Notes: generated by a model from the letters alone, not told the origin. A DNA stretch of 64,000 nt from Euphorbia lathyris (GCF_963576675.1 NC_088915.1:82097501-82161500); one strand, 5' to 3'. Counted from the first letter of the stretch, positions 1 through 12,209 are shown. Translations and numbers: made by a program.

Positions 1-1084
1 AAAATCGAAAATGGATTAGATTATAGTTAACATTTTAACAGAAATTCAATTGTACAAATTTATTAATCAAACCCTTGTCATGTGATAATTCGCGAACCCG
101 TCTCTGAAGATATGACATTATGTGAGCGTGTGTGTCATCTGTTTGGTTTATTTTCTTGGATATAAATTCCAAGTGGCGACTCTGATAAACTTCATTAGCC
201 TTTAAACATGATTAAAAAAAGCTAATTAAAATGTGGCATAGCCCACAACAAAATAAATAAGCATGCATCGAAAGGGATCCACCAAGCGACGTTCTAAGAC
301 AATGTTAAATGACGGTGTACTTGCATTTAAAGCCGACCTTTTCCAAGAAGAAGTATGGGCGCTCACAATGGCGACGCTATTGGGGATCAGTAAAACGAAG
401 TACACATACTAAGAGTTTGACGATTAATGAATGTACAATTCTTGTTAAAATATTATTGATGCATCGCACCACGACACTTGCATAGTGGCACAATTGTCCC
501 GATTAGCCTCATTTTACATGCGTGACGATGAGAGGCGTAGGTAAGTATATTGTGCTTTGAGAGCCTTTTGTTACCCCAAGCCAGGTCAGTCCCAAACTCA
601 TATAAGTAGTCATAGTAATTTCCCCTAAAATACAAAACATTCCATTGGTTACTTTGAGAGACGGGTTTCTTTGTCCCCTGTTGACGAATAAATTAAGCCA
701 ATTTCTAGGAGTAGAGGAATTCTTGAACCAATACGCTTATGGAGGAATAAGGTTGAAAGGGAGTGGTCTTAAATTGCATGCTATGTATGATTGCTAACAC
801 TATTTGCTCGTGTTGGTTTCCCTTTTATTACACATTAAAATAAGTCATTCAAGTCATACCATATAAAGCGTCGCACGCTAATCCATTTTGTTCAGCCATT
901 CTAGGTTTTATAAACTTGGGACATGTATTTATTTTCTTCTAAATGTGAGAAAAGAGTCGGCTCAATTTAGAGTCACTTATATACCATTAAGAGGCATACT
1001 ACTTATGTCGTGACGTATCTTATGCATCTTTACCACATCATATACACTTGTGAGACATACCATCTATGTCATGATGTACCCCAT
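1..1084. other. Non-coding flank, no gene recognised
   Basis: No convincing coding region is visible; short ORFs here lack any recognisable domain. The stretch around 170-330 (a 'gtggcgactctgat' phrase, then 'catagcccacaac') looks like 3' LTR or leader sequence of a gypsy element, but I see no boundaries, PBS or target duplication. From about 970 onward, diverged words of the tandem repeat that follows ('accaagtatgtc', 'cataccatgtatgtc') begin to appear. Confidence 0.3.
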
Positions 1085-1790
1085 ACGTCTTTTGCCTTTA
1101 AGAAGCACACCTCGTGTACCATCATCATAGTCATATATATTAAGACTTACCAAGTATGTCATCTTACCTACACATCACGTAAGTAAATCCAAAAATACGT
1201 CGTTATGTTATTCGTGTCACAAGTCCAAGTTAACCTTTAGCATATACCACGTATATCTTCACCGCGTTCTACTTGTACCTCAATTCATATTAAGATATAC
1301 CAAGTATGTCGTATATCCGCACATAACGTTAGTATTTCCAAAAATACGATTTTATGTTATTCGTGTCACGAGTCCAAGTTAACCTTTACATATACCTCGT
1401 ATGTCGTTATCGCGTCCTACATGTATCTCAAGTCGTATTAAGTTATACCAAGTATGTCATCAAATCTGCACATAACGTATTAGTATTTCCAAAAATATAT
1501 TGTTATGTTGTTCGTGTCACGAATCCAAGTTAACCTTTGACACATACCATGTATGTCATCATCGCGTCCTATTTATATCTCAAGTCACATTAAGAAATAC
1601 CAAGTATGTCATCATAACTACACGTAATGCCTCACTATTTCGAAAATACATTGTTATGTTGTTCGTGTATCGAATATAAGTTAACCTTTGACATATAGCC
1701 CGTATGTCATTGTCGCGTCCTACTGATGTCTCGAACCACAATATGACATACCAAGTATGTCACCACACGCTCCAAAAGTCTTTCCAATAC
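1085..1790. repeat. Tandem repeat, about 150-bp unit, ~4.5 copies
   Basis: The phrase 'aagttaacctttgacatat' recurs with starts of 'aaccttt' at 1232, 1381, 1532 and 1683, a spacing of 149-151 bp. Each unit also carries 'taccaagtatgtc', a 'cgcgtcctac' word and 'ttatgttgttcgtgtcacga'. The first unit is more diverged. The array abuts the decayed gag relic at 1.8 kb, so it may be a satellite or part of that element's 3' region. No coding potential is evident. Confidence 0.8.
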
Positions 1791-1794
1791 ATTG

Positions 1795-2704
1795 TCATGT
1801 TGTTGGTCTTACCCATTTACTCAGACCATTCTCGTAATGGTTCTTCTCTTTATCAAGCTCCTCTTCGAGTTCATCTTCTTCATGATCACTTTCAAATTCA
1901 TTACACTCTTCTTCAACCCAATCTCGCTTCCCATAACCTATCACTTCCATCCGCTCCTCCCCATAGTTCAAGTTAGTTACTCCATTTGGCAAGTTGCCAG
2001 ACTTAAATGACATGCTACATCCTAATATGGTTGAGCCACCAACATCTCTTCCATTACAATAGTCATCAATCTCCACACAAAAAAGTGATTTCAACATTCT
2101 CCTCAAAGAGATTATCAAGTCCAAAGTCACTCTCTACTTCTTCAAGATTAAGGCTCTCACCTTCCTTAAATATACAAGTGAAAGTTTTCCTAAGGGGCAT
2201 TTCATCAAACACATAGTGTGCACCCTTTTCAACTTGAGCTTCCTCAGTGTCCCCACATACTAACATTCCTTCCTCCTTATTTATACACGAATTTAAATCC
2301 TCATTCACAATTTCATTGCCCACAAACTCATAATGAGAATTTAAATCATCATTAACACCAAAAACATCAAACTTCTCACTAGTTATTTGATTACCCATAA
2401 CTCCAATATGAGAAATTGAAAATTTAGGATTTACCTCTTGAATGTGTAATAGAGGAAAGATTGATGGTGAATCTTTAGGAGGCAACATTGGGCCTTTTTT
2501 TTCTATGGTGATCTCTACGGCGTTGTCGTTGGGTGCTTCAGGTTCCTTTTTGTAATCGTTCCATGTTTTTTATTTTCATGTTTTCTCTCGTCTTTCCCAC
2601 TGTCTCGCTAAACTCCCATTCTTGCTCCCTTACTTCGGCTTGCCAATCTTCAAACCTCTTGGTTGCAACTTCAATTGATTCTTGTGATAACCTCGGTTGA
2701 ACCA
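1795..2704 (-). pseudogene. Decayed gag-like polyprotein, same family as the 12-18 kb element
   Basis: Reading on the minus strand from an ATG at 2704, a coiled-coil, Arg/Glu-rich start (VQPRLSQ... QAEVREQEWEF) matches the 92-residue start of the element at 13,117. It is followed by FDEMPLRK, DDY(C)NGRDVGGSTILG and an acidic NEFE..HEEDELEEE stretch, each with a counterpart in the ORF at 13,419. It is broken by stops and frame changes into at least three pieces. It retains the region across 13,390 of the other copy in a single frame, which shows that the other copy lost one base there. No protease or polymerase part remains before the tandem repeat. Confidence 0.8.
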
Positions 2705-2738
2705 TTATCGAAGAAGTCTCGGGTTAGGAAAACGATCG

Positions 2739-2750
2739 GCTCTAATACCA
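2739..2750 (-). other. Primer binding site (initiator Met tRNA type), diverged
   Basis: The minus strand reads tggtattagagc, one base from the standard tggtatcagagc, two bases after the end of the LTR at 2753. The same two-base spacer occurs in the intact copy at 13,070-13,071. Confidence 0.75.
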
Positions 2751-2752
2751 AC

Positions 2753-3236
2753 TGATATAGATAAATGAAGAGTGATAATTTTCAACCGTAAATTAACAAA
2801 GATATTTTCAAGTTAAACTTGAAGTTATCGTGAAACCCCCAAGATTCACAAGCTAAACCCGTAGGAATTGGAAAATCTTCATTATTTAAGGGATGAACCC
2901 TAATAAAAGCTCTCAAATAGAAATTATATTTTGATTGATACAAGTTACCTCATTACAAAGAAAGAGATGAATTTATCTCATCTCCAAAACCTAAAAGAAC
3001 AAATTACATAAATAATTAAAGAGATAAAGTTAAAAGGTAAAAATGGAATAAGTGTTAGAGGTGGCAAGATTGTAAATAAGTTAAGGGTGGGAGTTGTAAA
3101 TAAGGAGTGATAAATTTGTAATTAGGAGAAAGCTAGAGAAAGAGAAGTGTTCACTTGTATGACATTTTTAAAAAGTCCACACGCTTTGTGGTCTTTGTGC
3201 TGAAACTTTTATGTGGTATTCGTGTGGGAAAGTCAA
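2753..3236 (-). repeat. LTR fragment of the gag-only element, interrupted at 3236
   Basis: On the minus strand this matches the 3' part of the LTR at 12.2-13.07 kb: 'agatgataaattcatctc tttctttgtaatg'-type text, the 'gttagtttacgattaaaa' equivalent and a final 'atatca' before the PBS. The similarity stops where another LTR element starts at 3237. The sequence after 6110 again carries cacacg/cgtgtg words, like those just before 3236, so it may continue this LTR. That continuation is inferred. Confidence 0.6.
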
Positions 3237-5556
3237 TGTCACGTCCGTGTCTAAATTTCTAAAATTTATATTTTGATATTAGTATATATTATATTATTGG
3301 GTATGTGAAGTTAATTTGGTGTTATAGGGAAAGTTTGGAGTTAATTGGATGGTTTATGTGCAAATTTAAAGTTTAGATTAATTTTAAAAGATTATATAAA
3401 GATGGAGGATCAAACGTGATATTTGTCAAATTTGATATATATATCTCAGAGCAGATGAGACGGCGATGATTATCTATTTTCTTTCTTTCTTTTTCTTTTT
3501 CTTTTTCTTTCGTTTTTATCAACAATTTTCTCTAAACCGTTTCTCCACTGTTTCTTTAATTTACGGAGATTGAACCGTCCGAATCACTTGAAATTGGAAC
3601 CATAGCATCCTTATATATAGATTTAAGTCCTAACCGAAGAGTTTTTGAGTTTTGGCAGTGTTTGGAGGGAAACGTCTTAGACAGAATTTAGAGAATAATC
3701 GATCCGGTCAATTAGTAGCCAAGGTAAGTAACTATCAACTATATTTTGAGTTTTATGTATATAGATATTTAAAATCAAAGAATTTTCAGAAATTGATATT
3801 TCAGGGTTTATACGGGTATTTTGTAAAATTGAGATTTTCCACGATTTTGCTTTTTATTGTGAAATTATGGTTCAAATGAAGTTATTGATTATGCTTTTAT
3901 GTGAATTTCAGATTTTACTTGATTATGTTGATTTAAGGCTTAATTTGATTTGAAGCCAAATGATTTATGGTTATGAAATAGTTTGAAATTTGATTATGAA
4001 AGAAAATTTGAGCATATGATGATTTTATGATTTTATATCCAAATTTCTAAAATTTATATTTTGATATTAGTATATATTATAATTATTGGGTATGTGAAGT
4101 TAATTAGGTGTTATAGGGAAAGTTTGGAGTTAATTGGATGGTTTATGTGCAAATTAAAAGTTTAGATTAATTTTAAAAGATTATATAAAGATGGAGGATC
4201 AAACGTGATATTTATCAAATTTGATATATATCTATCTCAGAGCAGAGCAGATGAGGCTGTATATATTTTTTTTATCAACAATTTTCTCTGAACCGTTTCT
4301 CCACCGTTTCTTTGATTTACGGAGATTGAATCGTCCGAATCACTTGAAATTGGAACCATGGCATCCTTATATATAGATTTAAGTCCTAACCGAAGAGTTT
4401 TTGAGTTTTGGCAGTGTTTGGAGGGAAACGTCTTAGACAGAATTTAGAGAATAATCGATCCGGTCAATTAGTAGCCAATGTAAGTAACTATCAACTATAT
4501 TTTGAGTTTTATGTATATAGATATTTATAATCAAAGACTTTTCAGAAATTGATATTTCAGGGTTTATATGGATATTTTGTAAAATTGAGATTTTCCACGA
4601 TTTTGCTTTTTATTGTGAAATTATGGTTCAAATGAAGCTATTGATTATGCTTCTATGTGAATTTCAGATTTTACTTGATTATGTTGATTTAAGGCTTAAT
4701 TTGATTTGAAGCCAAATGATTTATAGTTATGAAATAGTTTGGAATTTGATTATGAAAGGAAATTTGAGCATATGATGATTTTATGATTTTATATCCATCG
4801 AGAGTTATCCGGATCGGTGGTTTTATATTTGAAGACCATGTTCAGTGAGGGACATGACCTGTGTACACAGTCTGAAGACCTATTGGGTATGGCAGCGAAG
4901 CGTTGGGTAAGACCATATGGGATAGGCAATGTTAAGAGACGTCTCGACTATATATGTGGTTATGGATTGATACTTAAGGGGAGGAACTCGAGGATGGATA
5001 TAATGTTTTAAGTTCATTTGGATTATATTTTCGGTTATGATTGATTTTGATATAAGGTTTTACGTTTGATTAAATACGAGTTGGTTTGATAAAACACTTA
5101 TTTTGATTACAATATTTTATAAGGTTTTGAACACAAGAATGGATACAAGATTATATATTTTATATGTTTTTGGTTTACTACTTTGACTATATTATGAACT
5201 TACGTTTTGAGTATAGTTTATAAGGTTTTGATTAAATCACTTTATAAACGTATATATGTAGCTATGTTAAGTAAAGTTAGTTTTTATGGCTGATAGTTTC
5301 TTATTGAGATTTTTGTCTCACGTTTTTAAATGTTTTAATGTTTTTAGGTGAGAAAGTACAGGATATAGAGAAGGTTACCGACCGATTAGGCGTAGTTTGG
5401 AAGTCGGCTGCTTATTGTTAGAATTATGGTTAGAACTTTGGTATTGCAATTGTAATATAATGATATGTGGATAAATTGGAGACTCCTAAGTATTGATTAT
5501 TATCTTTCTATTTCACGCCCGATGCAGATTTAGGTCATTTAGGGTCGGGTGTGACA
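3237..5556 (+). repeat. 5' LTR with internal tandem duplication
   Basis: It runs from tgtcacg to gtgtgaca and is followed after three bases by the PBS. Its 2.3-kb length is inflated by an internal duplication of a ~0.76-0.79-kb segment. No credible ORF is present; short ORFs in both duplicated units have no recognisable domain. Confidence 0.6.
3252..4798 (+). repeat. Head-to-tail duplication of a ~0.77-kb LTR segment
   Basis: Unit 1 (3252-4040) and unit 2 (4041-4798) both begin 'aaatttctaaaatttatat' and end 'gattttatgattttatatcc', with near-identical text between. Unit 1 carries a (ttctt)n pyrimidine tract near 3475-3520 that is mostly missing from unit 2, explaining the ~30-bp length difference. 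Both contain 'gtagccaaggtaagtaac' or its close variant. Confidence 0.9.
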
Positions 5557-5559
5557 GTT

Positions 5560-5571
5560 TGGTATCAGAGC
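5560..5571 (+). other. Primer binding site, initiator Met tRNA
   Basis: tggtatcagagc, an exact match to the usual plant LTR-element PBS complementary to the 3' end of initiator Met tRNA, located three bases after the LTR end. Confidence 0.85.
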
Positions 5572-5786
5572 CCTAGGTTATCTTCCTCGGACATAGAAGT
5601 TAAATTCTTCGGATCTAAGGTGGATAGTAATTGAAGAATATTGATATTTGATGATAGCTAAGAAATAACCGATAGTAATTGAGGAATATAGGTATTTGGT
5701 GCAAGCTAAGAAATAATTTGAAATTTTTCGATGATTGAGTAACTAGCTAATGAGGTATAAAAATGAGAGTTTGATAGTTAGCTTAC

Positions 5787-5788
<2 letters not shown>

Positions 5789-5848
<60 letters not shown>
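5789..5848. repeat. (AT)n microsatellite
   Basis: About 30 uninterrupted AT dinucleotides inside the short interior of the degenerate LTR element. A pair of ~50-bp imperfect repeats (around 'taattgaagaatattgat') lies just upstream at 5620-5720. Confidence 0.95.
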
Positions 5849-5852
<4 letters not shown>

Positions 5853-6110
5853 TATGAGTAAATTAGAACTTTGAGCTAGAAATATTAGAGAATTATCTAT
5901 ATAGGTGCTGCTGGATAATCAAATTCGTATCTAAATCTTATGATGCATTTTTCGACCAGATAGAGGCGGAATCTGTCATGGAGTCCTAAATGAAAGTTCT
6001 TTATTTTTATCTTACGTTTCCAGGGGTTTCTGAATCGTCTTATTCGAACTCCGTATGAAGAAGTTAGGCTATAAACGAAATATGTAGGTCATTTAGGGTC
6101 GGGTGTGACA

Positions 6111-7317
6111 GTCACACGTCGTGTGAATTACAAAATGAGAATCATAAGTTTTTCTTTAGATCCACATGGTGTCTGGGCTCAGTTTGCTTTAGTGTGTTGT
6201 CCCTTTAACCCGACTTCTTTCACTACTCCTCTCCTCTCATTTAGTCGACTGGATACCCTTATCAGATATAAACTAGAATAAAAACTAACAAATTTTCAAT
6301 ATGGGATAAAATAAAAAAGGTTCAGAAATTATTTAATTTTTTTTACAACAAACTATTTAATTAATGATATCAAATGACTAAGACACGTGGCATTAGAAGG
6401 ACCCAGACACCACATGTCAAAACACGAGCTTCAGGTCTTCTAAAGACTTCCATGAAACGTTTTCCATTAAGGGAAACCCCTATGCGGTTAGGACAGAAAC
6501 TTAATCTCATGAAAGACTTCTCCCCAAACTAAGCTCCTAATAGAAAGAGTGTTAATATAAAAAGGATTCCTAGTAGAAGAAGGGTTCGGATAAACCTTAC
6601 AAATAGATATATATGACTACATTAAAGGGTACGTTAGTACTACTATCTCACAAACTAGTCTTTACTCTTCAATCCTTTCAAATACCTACCGATTTAGGCA
6701 TCAGAGCAGGTTTGTCGGACTCCGACCTCTTTCTAAGCTTCTCTTCTGTTTTATAGATTAAACCTCGAAAGATTCGGTAGAAGCTTCAGACATTCAACAC
6801 ATTATTTATTCCCTAATAATCATCTCATTATTCCATTATCATATGATTAAAGTCATTGTTATAAAAAAAGTGAAGAATTATTAACTCAGAATTTGAAAAT
6901 GATTCCAAGGACACTTTTTAAATATCTTGTCTATCAAACTCCATAATTGGCATGGTTTTGTGTCTGTAAATCAGTGATTTTGATGCATGCATATAAATAT
7001 TTAATTAATTATTACATGTTTGTTTAAATGAATATTAAAATAAAAGTTCAACCTGTCTGTATGTAAATCATTTTATTTTTCTTTCTAGCTTCTTCTTTTA
7101 TCATAATAAGAAGAATCGGTAATGTTCTCTGACATATATCAGGTGGCTTTGCATCCTCTGCCAGCTCTACATACAATTCAGGTAGTAATATTTTTGGAGT
7201 CATTTTACATAAATAAAAATAATTAAAGTTTCATATATATTTTCTTAAAAAAACAAAAAAAATTCATATTTAATTTTTCACGAGGATCCGTGTTTTATAT
7301 TATTGTAACCATAAAGT
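6111..7317. other. Non-coding, LTR-like remnant; no gene
   Basis: The first part may continue the LTR interrupted at 3236. Around 6390-6770 the text 'gacacgtggcattagaagg' ... 'taggcatcagagcagg' resembles the 3' end of gypsy LTRs with a leader, but no boundaries can be set. The rest is AT-rich with no domain-bearing ORF. Confidence 0.3.
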
Positions 7318-7690
7318 CGTTTCTATTTTTCGGAATTGCTTTTTGCATTTAAATCTCAACATGAGATAAAAATTATTCGGTAAAATTTCGAAACAGCTGT
7401 TTTTAGCAGAAAAAACAACTAACATCTACTATCTATCAGCAACAACAAACAATTAACAATAACATCAAACAATAAACAAGAATAGGTAAATGAAATGGAC
7501 CTTAAGGGTCCGTTTGTTTTACATGTTTCTGTTTGTTGTTAGTTGTGTGCTGTTACTAATAAGTAGTAGATATTAGTTGATTTTTTTTTGGTTAAAAGCA
7601 ACTGTTTTGAATTTTTACTAAATACTTTTTTTTATCTCATGTTTAGATTTAAAAGGTAAAAAACAGTTCTAAAAAATAAAAACAAAGTTG
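7318..7690. mobile_element. Fold-back MITE-like element
   Basis: The left arm (about 7320-7500) and right arm (about 7505-7688) are imperfect reverse complements over roughly 180 bp. Shared words include 'catgagataaaaa', 'aactaa(c/t)atctacta' and the central 'ggacc(c)ttaagggtccg'. There is no coding capacity. One arm of the same family recurs alone at 18.4-18.6 kb. Its superfamily cannot be decided from sequence alone; the 'ggtccgttt' core is reminiscent of hAT-type MITE ends. Confidence 0.7.
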
Positions 7691-9244
7691 CACTAAATCA
7701 GAGTTAGCTTTAGAGCCTCCTATTTGGAGATGTACTTATCAAAATTTATTTTAATTATAATAATCATTGATATCAGAATTAGTAATTATATTTATAAATC
7801 TTAATTATCATATATAGAAATTAGAATGTAATATATGAAAATCGAGAATAGAGTAGACTTTTTTTTTTTAATAACCACGTCTCAATAACAATAGCATAAT
7901 AGGAGGTTTCCAAATTTATTTCACAACTTATCTCTTAAGTCTTAACAACAAAAATAAAGTAAAAAAAAATTATGTTTTATCCGATTTAGTCTTGTGGTAT
8001 AAAAACTTCCAAACATATGTTTATGTTGGGTAGCCTCTACCGTTTATATGTTGTTTGCAACCAAAGAATTTGTGAGTCAATTTTTTATTTTTTACTTTTT
8101 ACAAAAAAAAATATTCGTGGTTTAATTAATTTATAAAGTTATACTTTTTAATTTATCTAAATTGCTACTTTTTGAGGTAAATTGTCGCTATAATAATTTT
8201 AACAAAATGTATGAGTTTGTAAACTGTAAAACTACAGATTCATGCTTGCAATTTTTAAATCACAATAGTGTGTTTACAAAAAAAAAATCAAACCACATGA
8301 ACTTTCTTATACTTTATATTAACAATAATATAGGTGTTAAGTGTTTCGTTCTTTGCAGTATTTAGTTCTTTTTGACCAGGTAAAAATAAAATAAATTTTA
8401 TATTTATTAAATTCAAAATTATAAAAAAAATAGTATCAAAACCACGCCTAAGGTGTTTAAATTATTAGAACCGAACAATTCGTAAAAAAAAAAATAAAAC
8501 TTTAACTAATTTGATTATATTATTGATTTTTTTTCTATTTACGTTACTATAAATTATGCTTAAATACTTATTTTTACAATTAAACATTGAAATAGAGTAG
8601 AAAAAAATCGAAAAAAAAGAATTATATAAAAGTAAAATAATATTTCATGAAAAGATTTATGATTAATTCAGATAATCATTTTATTGATTGTTTAGTAGAT
8701 TTTTATTGATTTTGACTTTAATTGAACTATAATTTAAAAGTCATAGATGTTTCTATCATATATATTTCTTAAAAAAATTAAATAATAATTAGAAAAGAAA
8801 ATGACATCAAAATATCACAAAGAATTTGTGAGTCCATTTTTTAAAAATTATTTATGATTTAGTTAATTTGTAAAACTTTTTAATTTTTTCAAATCACATT
8901 TTGTGTAAATAGTTATAATAACATTTTATAATAAATAGTCACGATAATTATTTAGTTTTTTTGGTTTAGTATAAAAATAAATAAATTTTATATTTATTAA
9001 GAGAAATTTTATAGTACTTCGGGAGTAATACTTCCGACCAATAAAAATTAATTTTGAATCCCACTACATGGATATGATTGTTGGAAAATATAAAGTAAAA
9101 ATTCATTTTTGAAGCTCATTTTTTATGTCGTACAAAGTAAAAAAAATACAAAATTTTACAAACCACAAGACTGCGTTTGTAAAGAAAAAAACCACAGGTA
9201 TCTATCTGCAAATTCGTGTAACCACAGGGAATCTACTTGTAATT
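7691..9244. other. AT-rich non-coding DNA with diverged direct repeats
   Basis: No gene is seen. Two segments, near 8062-8410 and 8818-9000, share 'gaatttgtgagtc(a/c)attttt', 'ttta(a/g)ttaatttgtaaa' and 'aaataaattttatatttatt' in the same order, suggesting an old duplication or two copies of one AT-rich repeat. The 67-codon ORF at 8162 has no recognisable feature and lies inside this repeat. Confidence 0.4.
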
Positions 9245-9490
9245 AACTCTAAATAATATTCGATACTATTCATGAGCTTATTCATGAGCTTCTATCGAGC
9301 TTGTTCATGAGCCTCTATCGAAACTGTTCGTGAACATTATAATCGAGCTAGTTCACGTGCCTATAACTGAGTTTGCTCGCGAGCTTTCGAGCCGAGTTTC
9401 GTCGTATAAATCATGTTCATGAGTCGTTCGTTTATAAATCGAGCCGAATCAAACCGAGCTTTTATTGAGCGGCTCGACTCATTTACAACC
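9245..9490. repeat. GAGC/GCTC-rich imperfect repeat
   Basis: Words such as 'ttcatgagcttctatcgagc', 'cgagctagttcacg' and 'gagccgaatcaaaccgagc' repeat irregularly over ~240 bp, ending 'tcgactcatttacaaccc'. This kind of sequence is common as a dispersed transposon end in plant genomes; I cannot assign the family. Confidence 0.5.
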
Positions 9491-9519
9491 CTATTTTTAT
9501 CTTATATATTTCTTTAAAC

Positions 9520-9556
<37 letters not shown>

Positions 9557-9563
9557 TAATAAT
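9520..9563. repeat. (AAT)n microsatellite
   Basis: A nearly pure run of aat trinucleotides, directly after the GAGC-rich repeat. Confidence 0.95.
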
Positions 9564-11570
9564 AAAAATTAAAGAGAAAATGAAATGAAAATATCAGAAA
9601 ATCTAAACCTTGTTCACATTGAAACATTTGTTTGATGAGGACATTTAAACATTCATGCAGCAATGCACATGATTTTTTAGCAGTGTGGGATGGGGCTATC
9701 CTACCAAACCTGGAAATTTAATTGCCACGTGGACATACTTGAGCTTTATATATTAAAATTCAAAAGGACCTAGATATTAGGGTCCTATTAATCATTGAAA
9801 TGCTCCAATAATTTTTTAGAATACTTTTTTTTTTCTAATTATTATTTATCACAAAAAAAATTAGAAAATAAAAGTACAAAAATAAATCTATGTGTTATTT
9901 CATATTTTGTAAAATCAGTTTTGTGGTTAAATTTTTATAAAAGGACAATTATTTAGAAATGATGGTTAGATTGCACCTGTAGTTGGTCTTAGAAGTCATA
10001 ATTAGGCTTTAACTTATCTTTAGAACTATCCAACTTCGATAGTAATCTCGTGTGTAACCTTCGAGGACCTAATAGTAATATGATAAGTAATCCCTTGCTT
10101 TTCGATATCATGTCCAGTATGAGGAACAATTGAGTCACCATCATCTATTGCTCGTACATTTCTTGATCTTTAGTGAACTGATAAGTTCGAATGAACAATT
10201 ACAAATTGTCGCATTCAGGTGTGGCCACACGCTCAATGATATCTGATCTCGATATGTGATTCAACAATTCCTTGCTTCACTCGTGGCTTCTAAGCATGAC
10301 ACACAACACCTGACTAAATCTATATTTGTCAACTGTCATTAGGCCTATTAGACGGTTAATCAAAGTGAACTGCATGTCATCTAGGTCTTATAGTGAACAT
10401 TGGTATAAGGATTCAACTGAGAGTGATTCATGAGAGCCATCTATGACTATTTTAACCAGGTGGTGTTCTCGCAGCGGAGCATCCAGAGTTTACTGTTTCA
10501 TAGACCATAGTGTCATTGATTTGACATCCAATGTCTGTAACCGGTGAAACATCATTACAATCAATGCACATACTAGTCTCTAGTTAGTGATCATTCTCAT
10601 GATAGTAACAGACATGAATATTCAGATTAGTATCTTGTTACCTCATGGCTTCACTCGAACAGATCCTCAACCCGCTAAACGTGAGCAAATCACTAACCCT
10701 GAATATTCTGTTAATCAGTTTCGCAAGCAAGCTGACTTAACAAATTATGCGCTTACAGTTAACGTTTCCGTCAGATACAACATCTTGAAAATAGGTCATA
10801 CTTCAACATCAGTGAAATCAGACAAACATAGAAAAGTACCCAAAATACCATAGTTTGGTAATTTTCCAGTTAACACCTCAAAAGGTGATTTCCGCAACAT
10901 TTATAACTGTGGCATCAAGTTGAACATCTTCTCCGCAATATTTGATATTTAACCTTACTTGAAAAAACAATCTAGCAATATTCAACAATTGTCTATGTTT
11001 TCTCCGTCACACCATTTTGCATCTTCGATGCACTAACCTCAGCTCAATTACGTGTTGCTGAGTCAGCAAATGACTGTTACTCTTCACTTGAAATCTCCGA
11101 GTCTTAACAAATACAACTTTGATTTCGAATCAAATCGTATTTACTATGAAGACGGAGAATGATTGACGAGTTGTCGCGCTACAGTAATAATAGTGGAGTC
11201 AATTCCTCCCGCTACTTTAAATATAAAAAATCATATTTATTAAGTTTTATTTCATTTTTATTAACTATTTTTTTAATTATACATACAAATAAATAATTAT
11301 AATTACAAATTTTTTAGATATTTATACTCACTTATTTTGAAAAGGTATGTTGAGGAGAAAAGGTAGGTTGGGTCAAACATCATAAAATCATCATAAAAAA
11401 GTGATAAGACTAGCAAAGCTAATTCCACCACTACCTTTTGACCATAAATAGGTCAATTACCCACTTCATTTATACTTCATATTATAACTATAAATTAAAT
11501 ATCAGAATACTATTTTTTTAGTCATTTTCCACCGTCGGCAATTTTAATTACAAAAAAAAAAAAAAAAAAA
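9564..11570. other. Non-coding, no gene recognised
   Basis: About 2 kb without a domain-bearing ORF. The 10.0-11.1 kb part has balanced composition and LTR-like text ('gtggccacacgctcaatgat', 'caactgagagtgattcatgag'), so it may be a retrotransposon remnant, but no termini or PBS are visible. The part after 11.2 kb is AT-rich and ends in a ~20-base A run. Confidence 0.3.
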
Positions 11571-12050
11571 ACTATTCACCGTCCCGTTTTACTTATCACC
11601 ATCTTTATTAACAATTTTATCCTTTTCATTTTATTTTATTTTGATCAAAAGCTGAATTTTTTTTTCTCTTCCGACTAAAACCGAAATTCTTGAGAATTCC
11701 GGAAATGGATGATTTTGAAGACGAGGTAAAAAATGGACCCGATAACTCTGAAAATTGTTGATTTAGAAAAAAAAATTATACTCATATTTGGTCTCGGCGG
11801 GAGAAAATCCTTTATGCCCTTTGGGCAGGCAGATGACAAGTTCCGTCTCCAAATCCCGAGACGGAACTCGTGTTTTCGATGAAAATTTAACAAAAAAAAT
11901 GTAACTTTTCAATAAATTTACCGTAATTTTCCGCCATGATTCTCGTATAGGAGTTTGTGATTTTTGGAGGGATTGGAGAGAGAATGAAAAGTTTTGGTTG
12001 AAAGAAATGAAAAGGGCAAAAACGTCAAATGGAAGCGGTAAATAGCAATC
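11571..12050. mobile_element. Putative MITE with imperfect inverted ends
   Basis: The left end reads actattcaccg...ttttatccttttcatttt. The reverse complement of the right end reads gctatttaccg...ttttgcccttttcatttc. The interior is non-coding apart from overlapping short ORFs with no recognisable domain. The inverted similarity covers only the outer ~60 bp and is imperfect, and no clear target duplication was found. Confidence 0.4.
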
Positions 12051-12209
12051 CAAAAAAGAAGTACTCCATTTTTTTAAACTCTCGTTTAAAAAAAAAATTC
12101 AAATTCCTTTCTATTTATTTATCATTTTTAAATTTCTAATGATATTTGTACTGGTTTTTCCATCATCTTTTCATTATATAATTAATAGTAATTTAGAAAT
12201 TTGCAAATC

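Larger units (their letters stand above)
3237..6110 (+). mobile_element. Degenerate LTR retrotransposon nested in an older LTR
   Basis: It starts tgtcacg and ends ggtcgggtgtgaca. The terminal 26 bp (6085-6110) repeats the end of the first LTR at 5556. The flanks are gtcaa before and gtcac after, a 4-of-5 match to a target duplication. An initiator Met PBS follows the first LTR. The interior between 5572 and 6084 is only about 500 bp, with no gag or pol domain, so the element is either internally deleted or non-autonomous. The second LTR is represented only by its end. Confidence 0.55.

Noticed and set aside
5551..6110. Complete second LTR for the element starting at 3237
   Set aside because: Only the terminal ~26 bp matches the first LTR; the rest of the 500 bp does not.
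11675..12053. Two overlapping minus-strand ORFs
   Set aside because: They lie inside the putative MITE and have no domain or codon-like conservation.
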